Below, piece after piece: positions 8,907 through 17,344 of a stretch of DNA of 64,000 nt. Made by a program: the position numbers and the translations under genes. The stretch lies in the NCBI GenBank assembly GCA_050633665.1, contig JBOEGY010000001.1, positions 310,001 to 374,000 of the forward strand, read 5' to 3'. How positions within the stretch are numbered: the first letter of the stretch is position 1; every line of letters starts with the position of its first letter. The notes under the pieces were generated by a model. It searched no databases. It had not been told where the DNA came from and was given only the letters and a program-made list of their open reading frames with translations. This DNA is from JAUIAI01 sp050633665 (GTDB lineage Bacteria > Pseudomonadota > Gammaproteobacteria > Burkholderiales > Burkholderiaceae_E).

Positions 8907-9026
8907 CTAAGTACAACGAGGTAAAAAAAACTACTGAGGAGAAAACTGCCACGCGGCTGCGCCGCGCCATGGCTCTCTAGCAACCTTAAACAGCATCGCC
9001 GGCAAGGCTTGCGAACGAGAATCATT
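8874..9026 (-). ncRNA. Candidate Fur-regulated small RNA
   Basis: On the minus strand a promoter (CTGATA at 9061-9056, 17-base spacer, TATACT at 9038-9033) is followed immediately by a Fur box (9017-9032). A strong terminator lies about 150 bases downstream (8874-8906). A GC-rich hairpin (CGCGGC/GCCGCG, 8952-8966), a UCUCCUC stretch able to pair with Shine-Dalgarno sequences, and a U8 run (8930-8923) lie between. This is the layout of RyhB/PrrF-type iron-sparing RNAs. I recognise no primary sequence similarity to any known one, and the promoter may instead serve the plus strand. Confidence 0.35.
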
Positions 9027-9040
9027 CGCATTAGTATAAC
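9009..9040 (+). promoter_or_regulatory. Promoter and Fur box for the unknown gene at 9070
   Basis: TTGCGA (9009-9014) and TAGTAT (9032-9037) are 17 bases apart. The spacer contains the Fur core GAGAATCATTCGCATT (9017-9032), which differs from two other sites in this window at one base. A minus-strand promoter overlaps the same box, so one operator may control transcription in both directions. Confidence 0.65.
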
Positions 9041-9069
9041 AGCACTTTGCAGCTTTATCAGGACACTCT

Positions 9070-9510
9070 ATGAATGGCGTTAACGCTTCAGGTCTGGCTC
9101 GGAACAAACCAATCGATTTTCTCGCCGAGTTGCAAGAACTGGCCCGAGATGACCCGGAAGACAGATTGCTACTGGAGCGTTGGGAGCGGCTGACCCTGAC
9201 TGTTCGTTGCGGCTTGTTTGCCAATGAGCCCAATCGCATCCGCTTGTTTATTCTGAGTGGGCAGCGATTGCTGCAGGAAGGGATTGGCAAGCCCGTGCCG
9301 ATGTATTTGCGAATACTGCAAACACTGATCAAGTCCGCTGAGGATCAGGCGCTGCCTGTGGCGTGGCGGCATTTGTGTGCCGAGCACTTTGATTTGCCGT
9401 TGGCCCGTCTTCAGTCTTTATTGCAACGTCGCGAGCCCGCGACGCTCAATGCTGTTGTCAGTCGTGTGGATTCGGTTCGGGCAGCGTTGCTTAATCAGTC
9501 TGGTCGCTGA
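9070..9510 (+). CDS. Unknown protein, Fur-box controlled
   Basis: A 146-residue soluble protein that I do not recognise. It appears all-helical, with many Leu, Arg and Glu residues, no signal peptide, no Cys pair and no obvious catalytic motif. The start ATG has AGGA seven bases upstream. A Fur box and a plausible promoter lie 30-60 bp before it, implying expression in iron limitation. Its last 20 bases overlap the end of the convergent ABC ATPase gene. It lies between two iron-transport operons, so a role in iron homeostasis is likely, but nothing more can be read from the sequence. Confidence 0.7.
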   Translation: MNGVNASGLARNKPIDFLAELQELARDDPEDRLLLERWERLTLTVRCGLFANEPNRIRLFILSGQRLLQEGIGKPVPMYLRILQTLIKSAEDQALPVAWRHLCAEHFDLPLARLQSLLQRREPATLNAVVSRVDSVRAALLNQSGR

Positions 9511-10537
9511 ATCGAAACACTTGATGGGGGTCTCGAATAGCAATCCGGGTCGGTGAGTCTGCTGCCGGCAGTGTCAATGCTGGCCAGCGCGCTTGAAGTC
9601 GGATGATTGATGCCTCTGATGAAACAGGTTTGAGTTCGAGTTGCAACTGGATTTCGCTGCCAAGCCTGCGTGCGCTACTGACCACTGCCGGATGGCTGTG
9701 TGGGGCGTCGGGTGCGACTGGCATCAGGTTATCGGGGCGGAAGGTAAGCGCTATTGGCGGTTGTGCTGCCAGGCCTGCCTGGATTTGGGTTGGCACGCCA
9801 AGCGGATGGTCAGCTGGAATATGATTGAGTGGACCAAACAGGCCGGCGACGAATGAATTTCGCGGTTTGAAGTAAACCTCGTCGGGTGAGCCGATCTGGA
9901 TGATCTGCCCGTGATTCATTACCGCGATCTTGTCGGCCATAAACATGGCTTCTTCCGGGTCGTGGGTCACCATGAGTGCGGCGATCCCGGTCTCTCTGAT
10001 CAATGCCAGCGTCTGTTCACGCACATCAGCCCGGCGGACAGCGTCCAGCCCGGAAAAAGGCTCATCCAGTAACAGGGCCCGCGGATTTGGTGCGAGCGCC
10101 CGAATCAGCGCCACCCGTTGTTGTTGTCCGCCGGACAGCGTGCCAGGGTATTGATTAAGCAACTGGCCCACGCCCATCTTCTCAGCAGTAGCCTCAATCC
10201 AGTTGGATCGCAATGCTTTGGCATCGCGTACCCCGAACATCATGTTCTGGCGAACTGTGAGGTGGGGAAACAGGGCGAAGTCTTGAAACATCATGCCGAC
10301 CTGGCGGGCCTCAGGCGGCAAATGCGTGCCGGTCCCGCTGCCGACCAGCTGGTCGCTGATTTTGATGTCACCGTGTTGGCATTCTTCTATGCCGGCGGCC
10401 AGGCGAAGCAAGGTGGTCTTGCCGCATCCGGATGGGCCGAGCAGGCACAGGAGTTCCCCATCAGATAACGCTAGCGAGACGCCGCGCAAGACCTCGACCG
10501 CATCATAGCGATGGCGCAAATCGTCAATGCTTAACAA
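9491..10537 (-). CDS. fbpC: Ferric iron ABC transporter, ATP-binding protein
   Basis: A 348-residue ATPase of the FbpC/PotA (CUT1) type. Walker A is at 34-42 (GPSGCGKTT), Q-loop near 85, the signature LSGGQQQR at 134-141, Walker B LLLDEP at 155-160, and the switch His in MVTHDPEEA. The C-terminal ~110 residues form the beta-rich regulatory (TOBE-like) region seen in FbpC. It energises Fe(III) import from the periplasm with the permease and binding protein encoded just upstream. It is the third gene of the operon, 45 bases after the permease. Confidence 0.92.
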   Translation of the reverse strand: MLSIDDLRHRYDAVEVLRGVSLALSDGELLCLLGPSGCGKTTLLRLAAGIEECQHGDIKISDQLVGSGTGTHLPPEARQVGMMFQDFALFPHLTVRQNMMFGVRDAKALRSNWIEATAEKMGVGQLLNQYPGTLSGGQQQRVALIRALAPNPRALLLDEPFSGLDAVRRADVREQTLALIRETGIAALMVTHDPEEAMFMADKIAVMNHGQIIQIGSPDEVYFKPRNSFVAGLFGPLNHIPADHPLGVPTQIQAGLAAQPPIALTFRPDNLMPVAPDAPHSHPAVVSSARRLGSEIQLQLELKPVSSEASIIRLQARWPALTLPAADSPTRIAIRDPHQVFRFSDQTD

Positions 10538-10582
10538 GGATCAGGCCTGGTGGCGGGGAAAGGGCTGGCGAAACAACCGGGA

Positions 10583-12319
10583 TTAGCGCAGACCGGGCCG
10601 GGACGCACGCATGCCAATGCTGAGCAGAATAACCGGAATAATGCCGACACCAACAATGGTGAGCGCTGCCAGAGCAGCTTCTTCAAGCAATTCGTCGGAG
10701 GCATACTGATGAACAAATGTGGCAAGCGTTTCAAAATTAAAAGGTCTGAGAATGATCGTCATGGGCAGCTCTTTCATGCCATCAACGAATACCAGCACCG
10801 CCCCTGCGATCAGGCTGGTTCTTATCATGGGCAGATGAAGTCTGCGAAGAGCGCCCAGCGGTCCTTCGCCCAGGGTTCGCGCAGCGCCATCCATTGAAGC
10901 GGTGATTTTACCCAGACTTGCCTCGGCTGAGCCAAAGCTCAGGGCCAGAAAACGCACAACATAGCCGAAAGTAACCGCTATCAAGGAGCCGCTCAGGATC
11001 AGACCGGTCGAAAACCCAAACGCTTCCCGCGCAAAAGCGTCTACGGTGTTGTCTATAGCGCCAAACGGCACCATGATGCCAACCGCCAGAATAGCGCCGG
11101 GCATCGCATAGCCTATGACCGCAAATCGACTGGCTGCCCGCACCCAGCGAGACCCTGAGACCCGCACGCTATAAGCCAGAAACAGGCCGATCACGAGGGC
11201 CAGAACGGCAACGCCAGCCGACAGCGTCAGGCTATTGAACAGAAAACGGCTGAAGTTTGCTTCCAGGGTGGCCTGATAGTGGTCGAGTGCGTAGCTCGCC
11301 AGTATGGCGGCTGGAATCAGAAAGCCGAGCGTTATGGGCAAAGCACACGCGAGCACGGCAACCCCGGCTCGAGTCTTGCTCAGGCGAAACTGTGGAAGCG
11401 CCCGAACATGATTGCTCGTATGCTGGTATTGGCGTTTTCCGCGGGCCCAGCGTTCCAGGAGGATCAAGCCAATCACGAAAGCGAGCAGCACCGCCGCCAG
11501 CTGTGCGGCGCCGGCGACCGAGTTCATGTTCAGCCAGACATCGTATATGCCGGCTGTAAACGTCTTAACGCCAAAAAAGTCTACCGTGCCGAAGTCGTTC
11601 AGAGACTCCATCAGGACCAGGGCCACGCCAACGACGATTGCCGGGCGGGCCAGAGGCAGGGCAACTCGCCGAAAGCTTTGCCACGGCGAGCAGCCAAGCG
11701 TCCGGCTCACCTCAATGACACAGACACTTTGTTCCAGAAACGCGGCCCGCGCCAACAGGTAGACATAAGGGTAGAGGGTCAGCGTCATCATGGCGATGGC
11801 ACCGCCGAGCGATCTGATTTCCGGGAACCAGTAATCACTCTTGCCGGACCAGCCAAAGAGCTCGCGCAGCGTCGATTGCAGCGGCCCGGCGAATTCCAGC
11901 AGGTCGGTATAGACGAAAGCGATGATGTAAGCAGGCATCGCCAGGGGGAGTAGCAGCGCCCACTCAAAGACCGTCTTGCCGGGAAACTGGCACATCGCGG
12001 TCAGCCAGGCGGTGGACACGCCAATGACTAGCGTGCCAGCACCAACACCAAGCATCAACAGGCTGGTGGTTTTCAGGTAGTGGGGGAGAACCGTGGCGGC
12101 GAGATGTGACCAGATGTCTTGATTGTCGCCAATGGTCAGGTACAGCACAGCCAGAATGGGCAATGCAACCAGGGCGCTGATCAGCGCCGTGCCAATCGAC
12201 CAGGCACCGGCGGCGCTGGTCTGGTGCGGCCAGCGCGAACGCCGGCCCGACCCGTAGCCGCCAACTCTGGCGACTCGGGCCGGTAAACTGACTGTCGTTT
12301 GAGTCAGGTCACTGATCAC
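10583..12319 (-). CDS. fbpB: Ferric iron ABC transporter, permease
   Basis: A 578-residue inner-membrane protein made of two fused permease halves with about twelve membrane spans. Each half carries an EAA loop that contacts the ATPase (EVSRTLGCSPWQSFRRVALP and, near the C-terminus, AARTLGEGPLGALRRLHLP). This two-in-one layout is typical of FbpB/HitB/SfuB Fe(III) permeases. The N-terminus has a ~35-residue Arg/Ser-rich cytoplasmic tail. The GTG start lies 14 bases downstream of the binding-protein stop. Confidence 0.92.
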   Translation of the reverse strand: MISDLTQTTVSLPARVARVGGYGSGRRSRWPHQTSAAGAWSIGTALISALVALPILAVLYLTIGDNQDIWSHLAATVLPHYLKTTSLLMLGVGAGTLVIGVSTAWLTAMCQFPGKTVFEWALLLPLAMPAYIIAFVYTDLLEFAGPLQSTLRELFGWSGKSDYWFPEIRSLGGAIAMMTLTLYPYVYLLARAAFLEQSVCVIEVSRTLGCSPWQSFRRVALPLARPAIVVGVALVLMESLNDFGTVDFFGVKTFTAGIYDVWLNMNSVAGAAQLAAVLLAFVIGLILLERWARGKRQYQHTSNHVRALPQFRLSKTRAGVAVLACALPITLGFLIPAAILASYALDHYQATLEANFSRFLFNSLTLSAGVAVLALVIGLFLAYSVRVSGSRWVRAASRFAVIGYAMPGAILAVGIMVPFGAIDNTVDAFAREAFGFSTGLILSGSLIAVTFGYVVRFLALSFGSAEASLGKITASMDGAARTLGEGPLGALRRLHLPMIRTSLIAGAVLVFVDGMKELPMTIILRPFNFETLATFVHQYASDELLEEAALAALTIVGVGIIPVILLSIGMRASRPGLR

Positions 12320-12333
12320 GGCTTGCGCTGTTT

Positions 12334-13383
12334 TCAGTCATCAGGTCCCAGATCAAAGCCGACTTTGTCCACCAGTTTGGCCGCTGTTGCCCGGTACTTG
12401 GCGACTTCGGTCAGGCTGAGTTCATCCGGCTTGAACGAGCCAAGCGTTGCGGTGATCGCGTCAGCTTTGACGCCGGGAACAACCGGATACTCAAAGTTCT
12501 GTTGTGCGTAGATCTGTTGAGCCTTGTCACTGCTGAGGAATTCGATCAGGGCGATTGCCGCTTCCTTGTTGTCAGACCCTTTCAGGACGCCCGCGCCGCT
12601 GACGTTCACATGAGTGCCGTAACTATCCTGGTTCGGGAAGACTACCCGGATCGATTTGGCCCAGTCCTTCTGTTCCGGCTTCTTGTCGTTGCTGACCATC
12701 TTGCCGTAGTAGTAAGAGTTGCCGATGCCAATGTCGCATTCGCCGGCATGGATTGCCTTCGCCTGGGCGCGATCATTGCCCCTGGGTTTGCCGTTCAGAT
12801 TGGCCTTAACGCCTTTTAGCCAGTCTTCCGCCTTGCTTTCGCCCAGATGCGCAATGACGGATGCGATCAGCGAAATGTTGTAGACGTGTTTGCCCGAACG
12901 GGTGCAGATCTTACCCCGATAGGCCGCATCGGCCAGACTTTCATAGGTGAAAGCGGCACCAGAATCGATACGGTCTTTCGATACGAACAAAACCCGAGCG
13001 CGTGTGGTCAAGCCATACCACTTGCCCTTAGGGTCACGCAGGTTTGCCGGAATTCGCTCTGACAGGGTTTTTGAGCTGGTTTCGGCCAGTACGCCAGCGT
13101 TTGCCATGTCGTTTAAGCGGCCGATGTCAACGGTCAGTACCAGATCGGCGGGCGAGTTGGCCCCTTCTGACTTGATGCGCTCCAGCATGCCTTTCTGGGC
13201 ATAAACGATATTCACTTTGGTGCCGGTTTGGGCCGTGAACGCGTCCATCAGGGGTTTGATCAGGAACGGCTGCCGATAGGAGTAGAGGTTCAATTCCTCA
13301 GCGGCTGTCGCCGGGGTTGCGGCGACCGCGCAGCTTGCCGCGAGGAGGCCGGACATGACGCAGTTTTTGGTAAGCAATTTCAT
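12334..13383 (-). CDS. fbpA: Periplasmic ferric iron-binding protein
   Basis: A 349-residue exported protein with a signal peptide ending near ATAAEE (residues 24-30). The mature start ELNLYSYRQP and the triple tyrosine NSYYYGKM (Tyr224-226) match the FbpA/FutA class, in which adjacent tyrosines coordinate Fe(III). It delivers iron to the permease encoded next. It is the first gene of the fbpABC-type operon. A Fur-like site lies about 80 bp upstream (13465-13482). Confidence 0.93.
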   Translation of the reverse strand: MKLLTKNCVMSGLLAASCAVAATPATAAEELNLYSYRQPFLIKPLMDAFTAQTGTKVNIVYAQKGMLERIKSEGANSPADLVLTVDIGRLNDMANAGVLAETSSKTLSERIPANLRDPKGKWYGLTTRARVLFVSKDRIDSGAAFTYESLADAAYRGKICTRSGKHVYNISLIASVIAHLGESKAEDWLKGVKANLNGKPRGNDRAQAKAIHAGECDIGIGNSYYYGKMVSNDKKPEQKDWAKSIRVVFPNQDSYGTHVNVSGAGVLKGSDNKEAAIALIEFLSSDKAQQIYAQQNFEYPVVPGVKADAITATLGSFKPDELSLTEVAKYRATAAKLVDKVGFDLGPDD

Positions 13384-13464
13384 TGTTAAGGATTCCTGGG
13401 GTTCGGAGCTCCCGGTACGGGAGCCGTGCCGCCGTTGACGGCAAAGTTAATGCGAAAGTAGTTA

Positions 13465-13482
13465 GGAATGGTTCTCAATAGC
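13465..13482. promoter_or_regulatory. Fur-box-like site upstream of fbpA
   Basis: On the minus strand GCTATTGAGAACCATTCC has two GAGAA-type half-sites with weaker symmetry than the other boxes in the window. Its position ahead of fbpA makes Fur control likely. Confidence 0.55.
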
Positions 13483-13533
13483 ATACATCAATTCGTCTTT
13501 GAATCGATTGATCTGGAGCGATCAAATTAGAGA

Positions 13534-13573
13534 TTGACGAAATCATTATACGGAGTGAGAATGATTCGCATTC
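13534..13573 (+). promoter_or_regulatory. Promoter and Fur box of the heme-uptake operon
   Basis: TTGACG (13534-13539) and GAGAAT (13557-13562) are 17 bases apart. The Fur core GAGAATGATTCGCATT (13557-13572) covers the -10 element exactly. It is identical to the core before the imelysin operon. About 60 bases separate it from the first gene. Confidence 0.7.
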
Positions 13574-13633
13574 ACCGAAAGATTGTCAAGCCTGGTCATC
13601 AAACAGGCCACCGAAATGAGAGGAGTAAACACA

Positions 13634-13909
13634 TTGGGCGACAAGACATTGGACGATGGCTCCTACCCGGGCCCGGCGAATTCGGGTGTTCGACTGAACT
13701 TTCTCATTAGCGGCTTGCTGCTGATGATGACCGAATTTCAACAGCAGCCGTGCGCCGGCCGGGCGCGACTCATCGCCCAGCGCCTGGTCGTATTGTCAGA
13801 GCACGGGTCGGCTGATCCGACGCAGCGGGATCTGGCTCGTAGCCTGGCCGAGCACTGGCTGATGGTTGTTGGTGATGGCGGCGTAGAGCAGCCCCGGGTC
13901 TTGAATTGA
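13634..13909 (+). CDS. Small unknown protein, first gene of the heme operon
   Basis: A 91-residue protein I do not recognise. TTG at 13634 is chosen because GAGAGGAG lies eight bases upstream; an in-frame ATG at 13616 would overlap that ribosome site. The N-terminal 15 residues are disordered. A helical part follows (RLNFLISGLLLMMTEFQQQP, then an Arg/Leu-rich helix and a second one ending EHWLMV). It has no signal peptide. It directly follows a Fur box and precedes a DUF2325 gene by 25 bases, so it is probably co-transcribed with the heme uptake genes. Confidence 0.65.
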   Translation: MGDKTLDDGSYPGPANSGVRLNFLISGLLLMMTEFQQQPCAGRARLIAQRLVVLSEHGSADPTQRDLARSLAEHWLMVVGDGGVEQPRVLN

Positions 13910-13934
13910 GCAATCAGAACTTCGAGGCGATCAC

Positions 13935-15293
13935 ATGTGTCTGAAACACTCAATCAAATCGGTTTTCGCGACCGGGCAAGCGCGAAGCAGTAAACCCGTC
14001 ATCGAAGCAGCCATTGAAAACTCTCTGCAAGGCTATCTGCCGGTCGGGGCTGGCGAAATTGCGACGTCCCGGGGGCAACAGGAAAAGCCGTCAAAAACCC
14101 GAAAAAACCGCCGAAAACGGCTGTGGGATCTGGCGCCGGTTAATCACTGCCCGGTGATCGGTGTTTGTTTCGATGTAGCCGAAGTGCGTCATCTGATGGG
14201 TCGGGTAAACGGCGCCGACGCGCTCGATGACTACGAGCTGCATGTGCGGGCTGTTCACTTTAGCGGCAGACGTAACGATATCGCCCGTTTGTTAACCCGG
14301 GAACTGGACAAGCGTTATGCCGGTGCTTTGCAGCGATACAGTGCAGCAACGGGCCCCGAAGCAATCGCCGAAATCTGGCGCGCGGATCTGGCCAATGGAC
14401 GCGCCGCCGGCGGGTTGTGGGCGTCTTTGACGCATCCGCTTTGCGATGAGGATCTGGCCAATCATATTTACGGTGATATTCATTTGCTGCAACACCAGGC
14501 GGCAGCCCAGGCGCGAATCGGTGTTCGCATCAGTGCGGCAGAAAAAGCCGAACTGGCGGAGCAGCGGGTCGAACGAACCGAACTACAAGAGCAATTGATT
14601 CGGGCACAGAGCCAGCACCAGAAACATAGCCGTGAACTGACGACAGAGCGCGACCAGGCATTAGTCGAGAACAGAGTTCTGTTGGAAAAACTCGCGAAAC
14701 TCGAGCGCGACGACGAGCCAGGCGATCAGGCTGCCAACGAGCAGCGCCTGCAGCGGGCAAACCGTCATCTACAAGCGCAACTGGAACGAGCGACTGAGCA
14801 ATTGACGCAGCTCAAACGCGAGCTGGCGAAGACCCAGGAGAGTAGCGTCACTGTTTCTACAACGTTGCGTAGCCAGCTGATCGAGAATTCGCCGGACTGT
14901 TCAAGCCCTGAACTCTGCGATCCAGAAGCCTTTCTGGACGGGCGCAAGGTTCTGTGTGTTGGTGGCCGACCGCGGTCGATTGCTTCGTATCGGTCAACCG
15001 TTGAAAAACTGGGTGGTCGATTCGATCATCATGATGGTGGCGTGGAGCAGAATATCGCCCAACTGGACCCGGCGATGTCAGGGGCTGATCTGGTCGTTTG
15101 CCAGTCCAGTTGCGTGAGCCACACCGCGTATTGGCGGGTTAAACGCTATTGTCGTCGTAGCGGTAAGCCATGCGTCTATCTCGAATCAACCGGCGTGAAG
15201 TCCTTGATTCGCACTCTGGCCGCTGAATTCAAAGAACAAGCCTCTGCGGACGAAACCCGCCAAGCAGCAAGTATTCGAGCGCCTGCCTGCTGA
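13935..15293 (+). CDS. DUF2325 protein with long coiled coil
   Basis: A 452-residue cytosolic protein in three parts. The N-terminal domain (~60-195) is conserved-looking and contains a Cys-Pro pair at 72-73 (NHCPVIGVC) and His-rich HIYGDIHLLQHQ. Residues ~205-310 form a coiled coil rich in Glu, Gln, Arg and Leu. The C-terminal DUF2325 domain (~335-425) begins KVLCVGGRPRS and contains HHDGG, CQSSCVSH and CRRSGKPC. DUF2325 has no established function. Its stop overlaps the TonB receptor start (TGATG), so a role tied to heme or iron is inferred. Confidence 0.82.
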   Translation: MCLKHSIKSVFATGQARSSKPVIEAAIENSLQGYLPVGAGEIATSRGQQEKPSKTRKNRRKRLWDLAPVNHCPVIGVCFDVAEVRHLMGRVNGADALDDYELHVRAVHFSGRRNDIARLLTRELDKRYAGALQRYSAATGPEAIAEIWRADLANGRAAGGLWASLTHPLCDEDLANHIYGDIHLLQHQAAAQARIGVRISAAEKAELAEQRVERTELQEQLIRAQSQHQKHSRELTTERDQALVENRVLLEKLAKLERDDEPGDQAANEQRLQRANRHLQAQLERATEQLTQLKRELAKTQESSVTVSTTLRSQLIENSPDCSSPELCDPEAFLDGRKVLCVGGRPRSIASYRSTVEKLGGRFDHHDGGVEQNIAQLDPAMSGADLVVCQSSCVSHTAYWRVKRYCRRSGKPCVYLESTGVKSLIRTLAAEFKEQASADETRQAASIRAPAC

Positions 15294-17344
15294 TGACTTG
15301 GTCGATCCAGTGGCAACATCAGATCAGCGCTGCCGGAGTCGCGGGCCTGATGCTGATGCCGATTGACGCAATGGCGCAGCATCGCGAAACCTTGCTGGCC
15401 CAGTCGGGCCCCGAAACCGTGTTGCGTTCTCTTGTCGTGACCGGTACCAGAACCGAACAAGACATTGATGAGGCTTCGGTACGAACGGAAGTCGTAAGCC
15501 GAGTCGAAATCGAAAGAACTGGCGCCAGAACCGTCGGTGAGGCCATTGAAAACCTGACTGGCATGAGCTTGTCTGAAATTCACGGCAAGTCTGGTTACCA
15601 GGTGTCGATTCAGGGTTTGACCAGCGACCAGGTTCTTGTATTGATCGACGGCTTGAACGTTACGCCGAGCACCGGCTCGACTGTCGATCTGAGCCAGCTT
15701 CTGCTCGGTGACATCGAGAGAATCGAAGTACTGAAAGGGGCGTCGTCGATGCAATACGGCAGCGCGGCGATGGGGGGTGTGATTAACATCATTACGCGGC
15801 CGATCAGGAAAGGGCTTGGCGCTCGAATCGAGGCTGGCGTCGGCAGTCGTGGCAGTCAGAACGTCTCTGGTCGTCGTATTGACGTAGCGAAACAGCATTT
15901 GCTTGGCAGTATCGAAGGCGGGGCGAATTCTTGGCGCTGGCGATTGGCCGCCGACGGCCTGCACGATGACGGATTTGCGCTTGACCCGCAAGCCTGGGCG
16001 CGCCAGGGCGACCAGATTCGACGTGATCGTTTGCTGGGGCGAATCGGTTGGTACGGCGCTGGCGAAAGTCAAGCTTATCTTCAGGCCAGTCATTATCAAG
16101 AAAATGACGTGCAACGCTTTGATGCGTTCTATCCGCCAGTCCTGGTCGAGCAGCGCAAGACAGAAGCGATCGAACGTCGCCGCCTTAGCGCCGGTTGGCA
16201 CTGGGATATCGGCGGGGGCAAAGCAATCGGTTTGAAAGCGCTCGATGAGCGATACGACAGCGAATCGAATACCTTTTCCCAGTCCGTGAGAGTCATCGAC
16301 AGGGATGCGTCTGTGCGGATGAATCAGCTCAGTGCTCAGGTCGATTTGCCGATGTTTGCCAATCAGATTTGGCAGGCCGGAGTCGATATTCGTCGTGAAC
16401 AGTTGTCGCAGACCAATAACGGCATTGCCGAATTGGGGACCGGTATCGCACAGCGGCGTAGCGACGAAGTCTATTGGCAGGATGATGTCTTTCTGAGCGA
16501 CACCCTTAATTTGAACTTTGGCGCGCGTTGGCAGCGAGACGACGATTTCGGTTCATATGTCGCTCCCAAGTTAAGTCTGCGCCATGAAGCAGGGATACAT
16601 GGCCAATGGCGAATGATTAATCGCTTGAGCATAGGCAAAGGGTACCGGGTGCCCAATCTGAAAGAGCGATTCTTTTTGTTTGACCACAGTGCATTTGGTT
16701 ATGTGGTGCAGGGAAATCCGAATCTCCAGCCAGAGCGCTCCAATAGCTTTCAGCTGGGCACGACGCTGATTCGAGGGCATGGATTGAGAGTTGAAATCGG
16801 CGGGTTCTATAACCGCGTTTCGGATTTGATTCAGATCGATACCAATCCGCTTGGTACGTTAAACGGCGTGCAGGCGTTTCAATACCGAAACATTGCGCGA
16901 GCTCGCACCAGTGGGTTTGAAACCGACTGGCAATGGCAGGTGTTCAAGTCTTTGTCTCTTGGTTTCGGCTACACATTGACCCGCTCACGCGATCTGGATA
17001 CCGGCAGTGAATTGACCCGGCGACCGACTCACATGTCGCGCCTAAGCGCGAACTGGCAAATCAGCCCGACCACCGAACTGGTCGCTCGAGCCCGCTTTCA
17101 GAGCAGTGAACTGGTTCGGACTCAGACTGGCGAGAAATCGCCTGAATGGTCGGTGCTGGACTTGTCACTGAGTCGCTCGGTTTCAAAACGGGCAAGTGTG
17201 ACGTTTTCCGTGCGGAACGTCTTGGATACCCAACGTGACTTTGGCGATCCGAACGATTTCGGGCCGCGCTCCGGACGCTTGGTTTCGCTGGCAATGAAGA
17301 TTCACCTTGGAAATGACAGGCCAGCCAGATCGGCTGGCCTTTAG
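15293..17344 (+). CDS. TonB-dependent heme receptor (HmuR-like)
   Basis: A 683-residue outer-membrane receptor. A signal peptide ends near DAMAQ, the TonB box region is around LRSLVVTGTRTE, the plug covers ~50-170 (VLVLIDGLNV, GAAMGGVINIITRP-like region) and a beta-barrel follows to the C-terminus. The heme-receptor signature is present as YRVPNL (~451), His465 and NPNL (~474), matching the FRAP/NPNL and conserved histidine pattern of HmuR/HemR proteins. It would pass heme to the periplasm using TonB-ExbBD energy; those genes are not in this window. The neighbouring HmuY-like, HmuS and HmuTUV genes support heme as substrate. Confidence 0.9.
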   Translation: MTWSIQWQHQISAAGVAGLMLMPIDAMAQHRETLLAQSGPETVLRSLVVTGTRTEQDIDEASVRTEVVSRVEIERTGARTVGEAIENLTGMSLSEIHGKSGYQVSIQGLTSDQVLVLIDGLNVTPSTGSTVDLSQLLLGDIERIEVLKGASSMQYGSAAMGGVINIITRPIRKGLGARIEAGVGSRGSQNVSGRRIDVAKQHLLGSIEGGANSWRWRLAADGLHDDGFALDPQAWARQGDQIRRDRLLGRIGWYGAGESQAYLQASHYQENDVQRFDAFYPPVLVEQRKTEAIERRRLSAGWHWDIGGGKAIGLKALDERYDSESNTFSQSVRVIDRDASVRMNQLSAQVDLPMFANQIWQAGVDIRREQLSQTNNGIAELGTGIAQRRSDEVYWQDDVFLSDTLNLNFGARWQRDDDFGSYVAPKLSLRHEAGIHGQWRMINRLSIGKGYRVPNLKERFFLFDHSAFGYVVQGNPNLQPERSNSFQLGTTLIRGHGLRVEIGGFYNRVSDLIQIDTNPLGTLNGVQAFQYRNIARARTSGFETDWQWQVFKSLSLGFGYTLTRSRDLDTGSELTRRPTHMSRLSANWQISPTTELVARARFQSSELVRTQTGEKSPEWSVLDLSLSRSVSKRASVTFSVRNVLDTQRDFGDPNDFGPRSGRLVSLAMKIHLGNDRPARSAGL

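Noticed and set aside
8807..9031. 74-codon open frame on the minus strand covering the candidate small RNA
   Set aside because: It starts inside the Fur box, has no ribosome site and runs through the terminator hairpin. Its composition is unlike a real protein.
15176..16201. 341-codon open frame on the minus strand
   Set aside because: It is antisense to the DUF2325 end and the TonB receptor, both with strong motifs. It has no start signals or domain.
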